From the NCBI RefSeq assembly GCF_001307155.1, contig NZ_CP012830.1, positions 5,950,501 to 6,014,500 of the forward strand: a stretch of DNA of 64,000 nucleotides. Reading direction: 5' to 3'. Below, one piece after another: positions 1 to 7,283 of the stretch. This DNA comes from Pseudomonas fluorescens (GTDB lineage: Bacteria; Pseudomonadota; Gammaproteobacteria; Pseudomonadales; Pseudomonadaceae). The notes under the pieces were generated by a model, which ran no database searches, had not been told where the DNA came from, and was given only the letters and a program-made list of their open reading frames with translations. Made by a program: the position numbers and the translations under genes. Within the stretch, counting starts at the first letter, position 1; every line of letters starts with the position of its first letter.

Positions 1-2
1 AA

Positions 3-50
3 AACTACATCCGTAAACGCATAGGCAAAAAGGTCACGCCAACCAAGTGA
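3..50 (+). CDS. C-terminal end of a tyrosine recombinase (cut by the window edge)
   Basis: The first bases read in one frame as NYIRKRIGKKVTPTK and a stop. This matches the usual end of phage and island integrases, where the catalytic tyrosine is followed by a short basic tail; the integrase at 40870 ends very similarly (YRRVGEIVKPTK). The gene runs off the left edge, so only 15 residues are visible and the assignment rests on that tail and its position. It points at the 3' end of tRNA-Leu 80 bp away, the normal layout for an element integrated in that tRNA. I infer a neighbouring element to the left. Confidence 0.55.
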   Translation, partial: NYIRKRIGKKVTPTK

Positions 51-51
51 A

Positions 52-80
52 TTGCGGAGCGGGTTATTATTTTGCGGAGC
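52..80 (+). repeat. Paired TTGCGGAGC repeats beside tRNA-Leu
   Basis: TTGCGGAGC occurs at 52-60 and 72-80, 20 bp apart, between the recombinase tail and tRNA-Leu. It differs by one base from TTGCGGAAC, which flanks both ends of the tRNA-Cys island. They may be arm-type sites for the neighbouring integrase. Confidence 0.4.
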
Positions 81-89
81 GGAATTGAT

Positions 90-123
90 AAGGGCCTGCA
101 TGAGGTATCTCACGCAAGCCCTT
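90..123. terminator. Hairpin downstream of tRNA-Leu
   Basis: An imperfect inverted repeat (AAGGGC...GCCCTT, with two mismatches inside a longer stem and a GTAT loop) lies between the recombinase end and the tRNA 3' end. It could end transcription from either side; the T-tract is weak. Confidence 0.4.
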
Positions 124-131
124 GATATTCA

Positions 132-218
132 TGGTGCCCGAAGCCGGAATCGAACCGGCACGTCCTTACGAACGGGGGATTTTAAGTCCCATGCGTCTAC
201 CAGTTTCGCCATTCGGGC
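132..218 (-). tRNA. tRNA-Leu (anticodon UAA)
   Basis: The minus strand gives an 87-nt class II tRNA. It starts GCCCGAA and ends in TTCGGGC plus A and an encoded CCA. The anticodon loop reads CTTAAAA (UAA) and the T-arm GGTTCGATTCC. The 3' end faces the recombinase remnant at 3-50, so it is probably an integration site. Confidence 0.95.
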
Positions 219-366
219 GGTAGCGCGGTGAAGCCTTCAAGAACAATCGAATGAACGATTACTCTTTTGGTGCGGTGCAGCAGGGGAAGAAATATATACA
301 CCCCTTCCCCTCTAAGCAAGTTCGCTGACGTCAAATTCAAGACAAAATCTTGCCGTCTACTGCAAA
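219..366. other. Spacer between tRNA-Leu and the left attachment site
   Basis: I see no gene in this stretch. It should contain the tRNA-Leu promoter (minus strand), but no promoter stands out clearly. Confidence 0.4.
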
Positions 367-367
367 T

Positions 368-404
368 AAAAAAGCTCCGTAAATCAGTGATCTACGGAGC
401 TATT
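368..404 (-). terminator. Terminator next to left att
   Basis: GCTCCGTA...TACGGAGC forms a hairpin at 373-400. On the minus strand it is followed by a T-run. It corresponds to the hairpin downstream of intact tRNA-Cys at 44821-44853, but outside the shared 51-bp core the two differ. Confidence 0.7.
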
Positions 405-405
405 T

Positions 406-456
406 ATAGTGGAGGCCGAGGTCGGAATCGAACCGGCGTAGGCGGATTTGCAATCC
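406..456 (-). other. Left attachment site: 3' fragment of tRNA-Cys
   Basis: These 51 bases are identical to 44855-44905. Bases 410-456 are the last 47 nt of tRNA-Cys, from the anticodon region to CCA; beyond 456 the sequence is no longer tRNA. This is the host copy displaced when the island inserted into the tRNA-Cys 3' end. The fragment cannot form a tRNA because it lacks the 5' half. Confidence 0.92.
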
Positions 457-497
457 ACCCACAAAGCTAAGTAGATCAATAGGTTAGCATGACATGC

Positions 498-569
498 GTT
501 CCGCAAGCTACTGATTTTTAAAGGCCTGCAACCCAAGCGGGCTATAGGGGTGTCTCTTGGTTGCGGAAC
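498..569. repeat. Left-end integrase arm-type repeats
   Basis: TTGCGGAAC occurs inverted at 498-506 and direct at 561-569, just inside the left att core. The same 9-mer is repeated at 44768-44776 and 44789-44797, just inside the right core. Clustering at both ends of the element is what integrase arm sites look like; the role is inferred. Confidence 0.55.
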
Positions 570-632
570 TGTTTTTCTCCCACATACTACAGTTCGTCGC
601 CTCACACTGGCCCGACCTTTACGCCTCGATTA

Positions 633-648
633 CTGTATGTATGAACAG
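633..648. promoter_or_regulatory. LexA box (SOS operator)
   Basis: CTGTATGTATGAACAG fits the bacterial LexA consensus CTG-N10-CAG with an alternating TA-rich centre. It lies 18 bp upstream of the GTG start at 667 and would overlap the promoter of the coiled-coil gene. DNA damage is therefore the expected inducer. Confidence 0.75.
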
Positions 649-666
649 TACATACAAGGCATCACC

Positions 667-1011
667 GTGGACTCCTTCGACATCGAAGACACCAGCGACT
701 GGCTCGGATGCCCAACCGAGCTTGAAACCTGCCGCCACTACTTGCACCTGCTGGAAAACGAAGTCCAGGAACTGAACCTGCAGCTTCGAACAGCTCGTGA
801 AAATATTTTCGGCCTGGTGCAGATGTACACCGACGCCTCTGCGCAGCGTGATGAAGCAATGAAAAACCTTCGGGAAAGGTCCGGACAGCTGGCTACAGTT
901 CGAAAGCAACTGTACGACCTCGACATCTCAGCAAGAGCCCACAAGCGCGAGGCCGACCAGCTTCGCGGAATACTGGGCGGCCTCATAGATCGCCCGAAAA
1001 CGATCGTTTAA
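667..1011 (+). CDS. SOS-box-controlled coiled-coil protein of unknown function
   Basis: A 114-residue acidic-then-basic protein. From about residue 25 it is almost continuous heptad-like helix (LENEVQELNLQLRTAREN), so a coiled coil is likely. I prefer GTG 667, with AAGG seven bases upstream; an upstream ATG at 637 lies inside the LexA box and lacks a ribosome site. It is the first gene inside the island's left end and stands alone. No catalytic motif is visible and I do not recognise the family. SOS control suggests a role when the prophage is induced, but that is inference from the operator only. Confidence 0.6.
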   Translation: MDSFDIEDTSDWLGCPTELETCRHYLHLLENEVQELNLQLRTARENIFGLVQMYTDASAQRDEAMKNLRERSGQLATVRKQLYDLDISARAHKREADQLRGILGGLIDRPKTIV

Positions 1012-1100
1012 GCTCAGGATTCAGATTGAGGCCCCAGCTAACCTCCGGTGGTCTGGGTTACCTTTGATCGTGTCACGTATTCCCATGAACGAGAGTATGT

Positions 1101-2261
1101 TTAACCTAACCCATAAATCGTATCTTCAATAATGCTGAGACTTATCGTTGGTACTTGTGGGCTACTGCCCTTCTTTGACGCCACAAACAAACACTTAAGA
1201 AAGTTCAGTTTCTCGCTTGCCGGTAAGATAGCGAATATTCTTTCCACCTCCGCACCCCACATCTTAATTCTATTCGACTTAAAATACACAACATATGGTG
1301 AGAAAGTATACCAATGCAAATTCGTATTAAATACCGCCCCAGCAGTTTTATCCATGGCACCGAAGACTATGTACTGGATCGCACAGAAGGTGCAACAAAA
1401 CTTATCAATATATACATTCATGAAGGTACGCTTTCCTGCATCAAGCTGACTCTCAAGATGCCGAATCTCAGCATGTACAAGTGAATCTCTTCCTGAATAA
1501 TTACTTTTTTTCAGTTTGAACTTCTCAGCTAAGGCTCCTGAGCCATCGAGAAAATTAACTGCAAAGCTTCCATCTTCAGTCTTAGCTAAACAGTTAGTAA
1601 ATAGTAATGTTCGGTCACCACTACTCGTTGAATATGCAGTCTCTGAGGAGATTTTCTTGACTTCAAGATCACCGGAGCGGAACTTTGCGTTGGAAACAGC
1701 AGGAGCTATTGCGTTAGTGATGAATTGATACGCATGCAATGACAGCTGATTTACCACATCATCTCTCGAAAGAGTCGAGTCGATTTTTCTATGCCCTCCT
1801 TGGAAAGGATCGTAGCCGAATCCATCGCGAAACCCCTTGCATGTCATGGCAAGTGTAGCTTGTGTTTTCAGCGGCAAGGCTGGACCTCGCAGCAACATTA
1901 TCTCAAGAACGGGATGAATATTTGGATTGTTGCCAATCAGATCTAAGACCACCTGAGGCTCAAAGATTCCATCTTTATGTAGCTTGTAAAGACCAGTCGC
2001 ATATTGTACCAGCTCGGATCCTGGTTCAAAATCGCCAATTATGTCACCGTCAGCGCGCTCGGGGTACGTCCAGTAGGTTTGCATGACCCACTGATCAAAG
2101 AAGCTAAAACTTTCAAATGGTTTATTTGAGTGCATGTTGAAAATTGATTGGATGACTGCATCCTGAAGGGCTCTAAAGTTATCAGGATCTTCAAAAACCT
2201 CAGGCGCGGGACACGCATGGAATATACAAATGACCCATTTCCTTTTGGCTTCAGTAAGCAT
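1101..2261 (-). CDS. Putative nucleic-acid/nucleotide deaminase-fold protein
   Basis: A 386-residue protein with an unrecognised N-terminal two thirds. Its C-terminal part carries the zinc-dependent deaminase signature: VHAEIRHLE (His263, Glu265) followed 25 residues later by CCTFC (Cys290, Cys293). These supply the His/Glu and Cys-X2-Cys of cytidine-deaminase-like folds. The sequence between (FMNVYIDKF) fits the expected core strand, and the usual Pro before the first Cys is replaced by Cys. I chose ATG 2261 because GGGAGG sits nine bases upstream; the frame is open back to 2378 but without a good ribosome site. The gene is AT-richer than the prophage core and sits alone at the cargo end. 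It could be a toxin-type or defence-type deaminase. The substrate cannot be read from the sequence. Confidence 0.6.
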   Translation of the reverse strand: MLTEAKRKWVICIFHACPAPEVFEDPDNFRALQDAVIQSIFNMHSNKPFESFSFFDQWVMQTYWTYPERADGDIIGDFEPGSELVQYATGLYKLHKDGIFEPQVVLDLIGNNPNIHPVLEIMLLRGPALPLKTQATLAMTCKGFRDGFGYDPFQGGHRKIDSTLSRDDVVNQLSLHAYQFITNAIAPAVSNAKFRSGDLEVKKISSETAYSTSSGDRTLLFTNCLAKTEDGSFAVNFLDGSGALAEKFKLKKSNYSGRDSLVHAEIRHLESQLDAGKRTFMNVYIDKFCCTFCAIQYIVFGAMDKTAGAVFNTNLHWYTFSPYVVYFKSNRIKMWGAEVERIFAILPASEKLNFLKCLFVASKKGSSPQVPTISLSIIEDTIYGLG

Positions 2262-2378
2262 AGCAAGCATCCTCCCTTGGTTCTTGCCCAGTACAGCCTG
2301 TCGGTTAGCGTAGTACATAGCAGCTAACGCGACCTGACACACCGGCGTTGTACAAGCACCAACAGGACAGGCCACCAC

Positions 2379-2674
2379 CTCTGCCCACGATCCTCACCAA
2401 GAGCCCCCGCCCCCCTTTCTGATAAACTTTCGACCTTTCCTTGGCCTCACCGCTCAGATATCCAATGTTCCAATCACCGTCCAACACGTCTCCCGGAGCT
2501 TCAGTGTGGCCCCAATGATGGATTGGGCGTAGCCCTCCCCCTGCGCCCCAGCCAGACGGGCCAATCCACTGCAACCTCTTCACTTTGTAGCAATTTCTAA
2601 GCAAGCTGCAATTACTGCCTGACACGGCACTGCCGGTACTATGCTTGTATTTTTTCTCGAAAGGAGTCGACGTC
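2379..2674. other. Intergenic stretch with no clear gene
   Basis: About 300 bp separate the diverging deaminase-like gene and the small plus-strand gene. Open frames here are short and lack ribosome sites. Both promoters should lie here, but I cannot place them. Confidence 0.4.
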
Positions 2675-2890
2675 ATGCTTGGTGATTATTCACTGTCGGA
2701 TGTACTGGAAAGGCTGTACGAAAACCAGGAGGCTCTGCAGGCGGCCATTATGGAGTTGACCCTCCTGGTTGAGGAACAAGGGGCGCAGGAAGTGGGCGGA
2801 AATGTCCGTGGAGCATTGTGGACCATGGGTGAAAACGCCGGCCATATCAAACAAGGCTTGGCTCGTTTGAAGAAATTGGACATCGGTTAA
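2675..2890 (+). CDS. Small hypothetical island protein (71 aa)
   Basis: It begins at ATG 2675 with AAAGGAG eight to nine bases upstream, a strong ribosome site; an in-frame ATG at 2645 lacks one. The product is a small acidic helical protein (LERLYENQEALQAAIMEL) with no membrane segment or known motif. It stands alone between two AT-rich cargo genes. The function is unknown; size and helicity would suit a regulator or protein-protein adaptor, but nothing shows this. Confidence 0.6.
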   Translation: MLGDYSLSDVLERLYENQEALQAAIMELTLLVEEQGAQEVGGNVRGALWTMGENAGHIKQGLARLKKLDIG

Positions 2891-3151
2891 TCGATTTCAC
2901 ACCAAAGGCCAGTCGACAGTCATGTCGAGGTGGAATTCGGGGAACCAACCCAGCGCATATCGGCCTCGAAAGTGGTCATCCAGCATGACCTAGAGGCCAG
3001 ACTGCTATGATTTTGACATCTCAAATGGAGTCGATGACTTGCATAACCCGAATTCCCTTCTAAATTTTCTCGTCGGGGAAAGAAATCTTCCTTGACACCA
3101 CGCTCATAACTAACATTATGGGGCCAACTATATCGTAAGAGATAATTGATA

Positions 3152-4114
3152 ATGGAACCTGTAACCACTACTAAAGGAATAGGAAGCGCTGTTAAAATCT
3201 GCGTAAATTTAGCCAAAGCTGTCGGCCCGTTTTTTATATCACAGTTCGACTATGCTAAGTTTAAATATTTAGACTTTAAAACCAAACAAGCACAAACAGC
3301 TGGATATGCCGAGTACTTCTTAGCAGAAGCTCGGTCCCTTGTTGACCTGAAAACTGAACAAATACGTGACTCACTCAACAAAACCGGCTTGGAGAGACTA
3401 AAAGCCGAAGAAAATGTTGCGCTAATAACAAAAGAAATAAATAGGCTACTCGTTTATTCGAAAGTACCTGCGCATGTACGCTATCTTGAAGGAGAAAAAG
3501 AACAAGACTCCAGTACCTCTACTGAAGAAAACATTAGCATCAATGAAACATGGCTTGACCGATTCAACGATCTCGCTAGCAAGCTTAACGAAGATTGGCG
3601 CCAAGATCTGTTAGCCAAATCTTTTGCTGTGGAGGCGGACAAACCTGGAACAATCGATTTAGATACGCTATTCACGATTGCCAGACTAGACCAAAGATCA
3701 TTCTATTTTTTTGACGCAGTTCTTTCAAACTCATTAAAACTTTATGAAGTTTACTTCCTGCCAATAGAGGAAAACACCTTCGCATTAAAAATCGACGTGC
3801 ACGGCGCAGAGCACGACATAGGCAACATCCTTTACCAATTGCAGCACACGGGATTGTTGATACATGACGATGCTTTAGGAGTCAATTTAAAAGCAGGCTC
3901 CCTAGCACAATTTAGATACCACGACGATGTACTTGCAGCAATTCCCCCAACAAACTGTAGCTTTCCCGGAGTAATTACGACAAGGGCTGGCTCCGCGCTC
4001 GCCGCCCTATGCAGTACCGCTCCTACTGAAATTGGGATAACAATATTTAATTCGTTTGAAGCCAAGCTAAAGGAGCGGAATTCTCTTCACAAGCGATACT
4101 CTCTTAAAGAGTGA
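3152..4114 (+). CDS. DUF2806-like protein
   Basis: A 320-residue protein. The central segment (WLDRFNDLASKLNEDWRQD, then KPGTIDLDTLFTIARLD) resembles DUF2806-type proteins, in which a conserved helical stretch precedes a 'PG-S-hydrophobic-TL' motif. The N-terminus is helical with a short hydrophobic patch (AVGPFF), not a clear signal peptide. ATG 3152 is preferred over an upstream TTG. The gene is AT-rich compared with the phage core and stands alone in the left cargo block. DUF2806-type proteins have no settled activity; the island position suggests cargo such as phage exclusion. Family assignment is from memory of the pattern and is moderate. Confidence 0.5.
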   Translation: MEPVTTTKGIGSAVKICVNLAKAVGPFFISQFDYAKFKYLDFKTKQAQTAGYAEYFLAEARSLVDLKTEQIRDSLNKTGLERLKAEENVALITKEINRLLVYSKVPAHVRYLEGEKEQDSSTSTEENISINETWLDRFNDLASKLNEDWRQDLLAKSFAVEADKPGTIDLDTLFTIARLDQRSFYFFDAVLSNSLKLYEVYFLPIEENTFALKIDVHGAEHDIGNILYQLQHTGLLIHDDALGVNLKAGSLAQFRYHDDVLAAIPPTNCSFPGVITTRAGSALAALCSTAPTEIGITIFNSFEAKLKERNSLHKRYSLKE

Positions 4115-4130
4115 ATATTAATACTTTAAA

Positions 4131-4171
4131 GCGCCAAACTTGCGCACATGGTGGGTTAGGCGCGTTTTTTT
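4131..4171 (+). terminator. Possible terminator after the DUF2806-like gene
   Basis: GCGCC (4131-4135) can pair with GGCGC (4159-4163), followed by seven T. The loop is long and the stem short, so this is a weak call. Confidence 0.35.
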
Positions 4172-4241
4172 GTTTCGAAGGGTGAAATAGTTTCGTCACA
4201 ACAAACTTCGAATCTAATTCGTGGCGCAATGTGGTGTGCTC

Positions 4242-4289
4242 CAGTTTCCCAAGCTGATAACGAGGGTTCGATTCCCTTCACCCGCTCCA
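4242..4289 (+). other. tRNA-Gly(CCC) 3' fragment, relic attachment site
   Basis: This reads as the anticodon loop TTCCCAA, variable region, T-arm GGTTCGATTCC, acceptor 3' strand CACCCGCT and encoded CCA of a bacterial tRNA-Gly(CCC). The 5' half is missing: no GCGGGTG acceptor strand lies upstream. It is a tRNA 3' fragment of the kind left by integration. It sits inside the tRNA-Cys island, so an older or imported element used a different tRNA. Confidence 0.75.
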
Positions 4290-4747
4290 CTATTTTCAAG
4301 ACCTCCAGCCTTACCCGCTTCAACTAGGTGTCTGTTCAGGTGTCTGTTTCTGTTTTTCTAAGACTCCGAACGAATCGAAACAGACACCAGAGCTTCGACG
4401 AGACTCTCCCTTCTCCGCAATAAACCTGAACATCGGCCAGCTGCATCAGAACAGCCCTCCCAAAGCTGATGGCGCCCAGTTCATGATCACCCACCCCTGC
4501 CCGCCCTGCGATGACGATTGCAATCAGCCAAAAGCCAACTTTCGTAACGACGGCAGCGGGTGAGCAAAATGCCATCGCTCAAACCCTCATGCTAATGCGG
4601 TTACCATCCGTTCTCTGCGACAACATGGATCAGGGAACATTCAGCACTGCAATTAGGAATTGCCCTACAGCCAGTGCTTAAGCTTCCCCGTAACGTCGAT
4701 GCTGCCCAGCTACAGGCTGGAATTCCCCAAGGACGAAAGGAAGCTGC
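4290..4747. other. Stretch between the att relic and the pyocin-like gene
   Basis: Apart from the repeats at 4327-4388 I see no convincing gene here. It presumably holds the promoter of the toxin gene. A P-box for PrtN control would be expected if this were a classical pyocin, but I cannot identify one confidently. Confidence 0.4.
4327..4388. repeat. GGTGTCTGTT repeats beside the tRNA-Gly fragment
   Basis: GGTGTCTGTT occurs at 4327-4336 and 4339-4348, and inverted at 4379-4388; the last two extend to a 12-bp inverted pair (4339-4350 and 4377-4388). Their position 40-100 bp from the tRNA-Gly fragment fits integrase arm sites of the lost element. Confidence 0.5.
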
Positions 4748-5953
4748 ATGTCCGGTTATGTGCCCAAACCAGCTTTGCCCAACTCGACTAGTAACAACAG
4801 CGGCATAGAGCCTGTTGATATCAATGCCCAGCGTTGGGCGGAATACAAAGATCTTGCACCGAAGCCAGAAGACAAGCCCGACACCATGGGCTGTGTGTTC
4901 GCCAAGAGCTGTAACCTCCCTGACGGCGTAATCAATCACAAGAACCCAGCCGGGTTTGTGCCAGTTGAGAAACTGGCCGACTACGGGTTGTGGGCTGTGC
5001 TTGGCACCGGGGCAGCGATTACCGCCGAAGGCACTCCACTGCAACTGGTGGGCGGGTCTGCTACTGGCAGTGCAATTGCTGAACGTCTCGGCGGATCGCT
5101 GTCACTGCGTCTACTGAAAGGATCAAGCGTTGTTGCTTCTGGCTTTGCGATGGGCACAGTTGGGATGCTGATACCGAACACCAGCATTTCACCCGACAGC
5201 GCCTTCTACACCAATGATCAATACGCAACTCTTGACGCTGGCCGCACACGTGTCCGCGTCAACGTGAAGACGCTGCCGGATGGTTCCGTTAACGCTTACG
5301 GCTTCTACACGGGCGGTAAAGCGGAATGGGAAAATGTCCCCGTCATCAAGGGCGATAAAGTCGGTGAGACATATGTTGCTGACATCGGCAACGGGATTGG
5401 CCTCACCTGGACGCCAGCGGCAGATATTGACGGTGTGCTGGGTATTCCTGCCCTGGAAGGCGCCCCACCGTTGCCACCTGTTTGGGTGTATCCGCCGACT
5501 GCACAATCTGACATGGTGTTGGCGAATCCTGCGCATCCGCCCGAGTTCCAAGATGCAATTATCTGGTTCCCGGACTCGGGCATTGAGCCGATTTACATCG
5601 TGCTCAGTATTCAATTGGAGCAGAACAAGAAGAAAGGCAAAGCGTTTGAAGACAAATCCTTCGACGAATACAGTAAAACCAAGCCAGAAGCAGCCCGCGA
5701 GGTCACGGTTAAAACCGACAGCGGGGTTAAGACCCGAATTGATATGATGGGGCGAGACGCTGACGGTGAGCTTTCATGTGTTGAATGCAAGTCATCCGAT
5801 ACAGCACCACTGACCAAGAATCAGAAAGCGGCCTTCCCTGAGATTGAGAAAACTGGTGCTACCGTAGTAGGCAAAGGTAAGCCGGGCTTCCCCGGAGGCA
5901 CCAAGATCCCCCCTACCAGAGTCGAAATCCTTCGACCTGATCCTACCCTCTGA
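4748..5953 (+). CDS. S-type pyocin-domain toxin with PD-(D/E)XK nuclease C-terminus
   Basis: A 401-residue protein. Residues 1-90 carry a conserved leader (MGCVFAKSCNLP, VEKLADYG). Residues 140-290 match the S-type pyocin/colicin translocation domain (GRTRVRVNVKTLPDGSVNAY, then EGAPPLPPVWVYPP and QDAIIWFP). The C-terminus (about 298-401) is a toxin domain with a nuclease-like motif: Asp332 in RIDMMG, then Glu346-Cys-Lys348 in CVECKSS, and Gln359. It is shorter than classical pyocins and has no obvious receptor-binding domain, as in the pyocin-S-domain proteins often tied to type VI secretion. The export route is not shown. Its immunity gene follows after 10 bp. Confidence 0.8.
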   Translation: MSGYVPKPALPNSTSNNSGIEPVDINAQRWAEYKDLAPKPEDKPDTMGCVFAKSCNLPDGVINHKNPAGFVPVEKLADYGLWAVLGTGAAITAEGTPLQLVGGSATGSAIAERLGGSLSLRLLKGSSVVASGFAMGTVGMLIPNTSISPDSAFYTNDQYATLDAGRTRVRVNVKTLPDGSVNAYGFYTGGKAEWENVPVIKGDKVGETYVADIGNGIGLTWTPAADIDGVLGIPALEGAPPLPPVWVYPPTAQSDMVLANPAHPPEFQDAIIWFPDSGIEPIYIVLSIQLEQNKKKGKAFEDKSFDEYSKTKPEAAREVTVKTDSGVKTRIDMMGRDADGELSCVECKSSDTAPLTKNQKAAFPEIEKTGATVVGKGKPGFPGGTKIPPTRVEILRPDPTL

Positions 5954-5963
5954 GGGAGCAGAC

Positions 5964-6320
5964 ATGTCCATCGTAGAAACGAAAGTCGTCGATATTATTG
6001 CCGTACCAGAGTGGGAGCCCAAAAACGTAATCCTGGTTATTACCGACCACCTCAAATGGGGCCACAAAGCCCAACAGGGCGAGCACCTGCTGTTGCTGCA
6101 AGAGAAAATCAATACCTACATTGCCTTCATCGAAAGCGGCGAGATTCTGGAAAGCTATCCGCCATCCGAAGGCAAGCTGCCCATCATCCGCATTAACGGC
6201 CTGTACGAACTACCAGAGCAAGCCGAGTTCTTCATTGACCGAGTCGCAAAGACATTGAAGGAAGTGGGAATCGGGTTTGAGTTCGTGCTTAAAGCAAACG
6301 AAGACATTCGCAACATGTGA
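5964..6320 (+). CDS. Cognate immunity protein, DUF6572 family
   Basis: A 118-residue acidic protein starting 10 bp after the toxin stop, with GAGGGAG upstream. The pattern (VVDIIAVPEW, then VILVITDHLKWG, then LLLLQEKINTYIAFIESGE) is typical of the DUF6572 proteins found beside pyocin-type or type VI effectors. It has no signal sequence, so it should act in the cytoplasm by binding the nuclease domain. Immunity is inferred from family and adjacency. Confidence 0.75.
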   Translation: MSIVETKVVDIIAVPEWEPKNVILVITDHLKWGHKAQQGEHLLLLQEKINTYIAFIESGEILESYPPSEGKLPIIRINGLYELPEQAEFFIDRVAKTLKEVGIGFEFVLKANEDIRNM

Positions 6321-6608
6321 CCGGCAACATTGCCGGTACCGGCCCCGTTTTTCTGGAATTGCAGAGGATGGGGCCGGTCTATGTCGTCGCGCAGGGGCCG
6401 CAATCATCTCTCCATCCTCTATTACACGATCAGTTCCAGAAAGGACGCCACCAGAGGCCGCCGAAATCGGGAAACACCTCCCCCTGTTAAGCCTCTAGCG
6501 GTATGCAGAGCTCTCTTTTTTGCCCTGATTTTCCAAGCTTTGCACTGCCCCCCCCCGGCGCTCCTCCATCCTGCCTAAATGATGGAACTGGAGTTATCGA
6601 GGGTAAAA

Positions 6609-6634
6609 AAAACCGCCTTAGGGAGGCGGTTTTC
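6609..6634. terminator. Bidirectional intrinsic terminator
   Basis: AAAACCGCCT-TAGG-GAGGCGGTTTT is a ten-base stem with A and T tracts on either side. It lies 290 bp downstream of the immunity gene. Confidence 0.8.
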
Positions 6635-7147
6635 GTCGCAAACGGGTTGAAAACCACGCTTGCATCACTCACAGGGAGCGCTCGACGACCCGATACTATT
6701 ACCGCGCGGCTCAGGTGGCAAACAAAAATAATCGTTAATAACGGTACATCACCCCAAGCTCCGCTTTGTAGCGAAAGCTCAGCACAGAAGACCATTTAAC
6801 CAGGTCACATTTTCATGACAACCACAAGAGTTTTTCGTCACCTTTAAAAATAAACTTCAAAAAAACGAAAAAGTGCTTTTTCCTGTCACAGCTTTTGAAG
6901 TATTACCTTAATGGCACGCAGAGAATTGGCCTGAGTCAGGTCCTTGGTGCAGCGTTTGAATCCCCTCTGACACGGAGTAGGATCCCGTGCCGGACCAGCT
7001 CAGAGGGCCATTAACTTGCCGCCTCACAGGGAGCGCTCGACTGTTCCCGAAAATGCACATGTTCCGGTACGTGCATTGGAGGTAAGGCTCAACTAGGAGT
7101 AGTCCGATGCATCGATTTTTTCGACGCACATGGTCTCTTATAGTGAA

Positions 7148-7251
7148 CCTAAGCCGTGTTTATCACGCTTATGAGTTTCTGCGAGACCGTTTCGACAACC
7201 TTCCATAGTTGGCGCTCAGGTGAATCCGCCTCGGCTTAGGCCAGAGGCGGA
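7148..7251 (+). promoter_or_regulatory. Leader with competing inverted repeats
   Basis: TCCGCCTC (7225-7232) pairs with GAGGCGGA (7244-7251). The loop and last stem base (7232-7240, CGGCTTAGG) can pair instead with CCTAAGCCG at 7148-7156. The segment ends 32 bp before the ATG at 7284, so it may be an attenuator-like leader or small RNA. Only the pairing is seen. Confidence 0.35.
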
Positions 7252-7283
7252 CTTCTCCATAAAAAATACTGGCTCAGAAAAAT

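Larger units (their letters stand above)
6321..7283. other. 963-bp stretch without a confident gene
   Basis: Open frames here are short and lack ribosome sites. The stretch contains a terminator (6609-6634), two copies of CTCACAGGGAGCGCTCGAC (6668-6686 and 7023-7041), an A-rich block (6820-6900), and nested inverted repeats just before the gene at 7284. It may hold regulatory RNA, but nothing more definite can be said. Confidence 0.5.

Noticed and set aside
2305..2676. A 123-codon minus-strand frame overlapping the region before the deaminase-like gene
   Set aside because: It has no ribosome site, unusual composition and no recognisable feature; it mostly covers the intergenic region.
4242..4289. 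A complete functional tRNA-Gly
   Set aside because: The acceptor 5' strand is missing and the first anticodon-stem pair is mismatched, so it is only a 3' fragment.
4336..4575. A 79-codon minus-strand frame near the tRNA-Gly fragment
   Set aside because: It runs through the repeat cluster and has no ribosome site or family signal.
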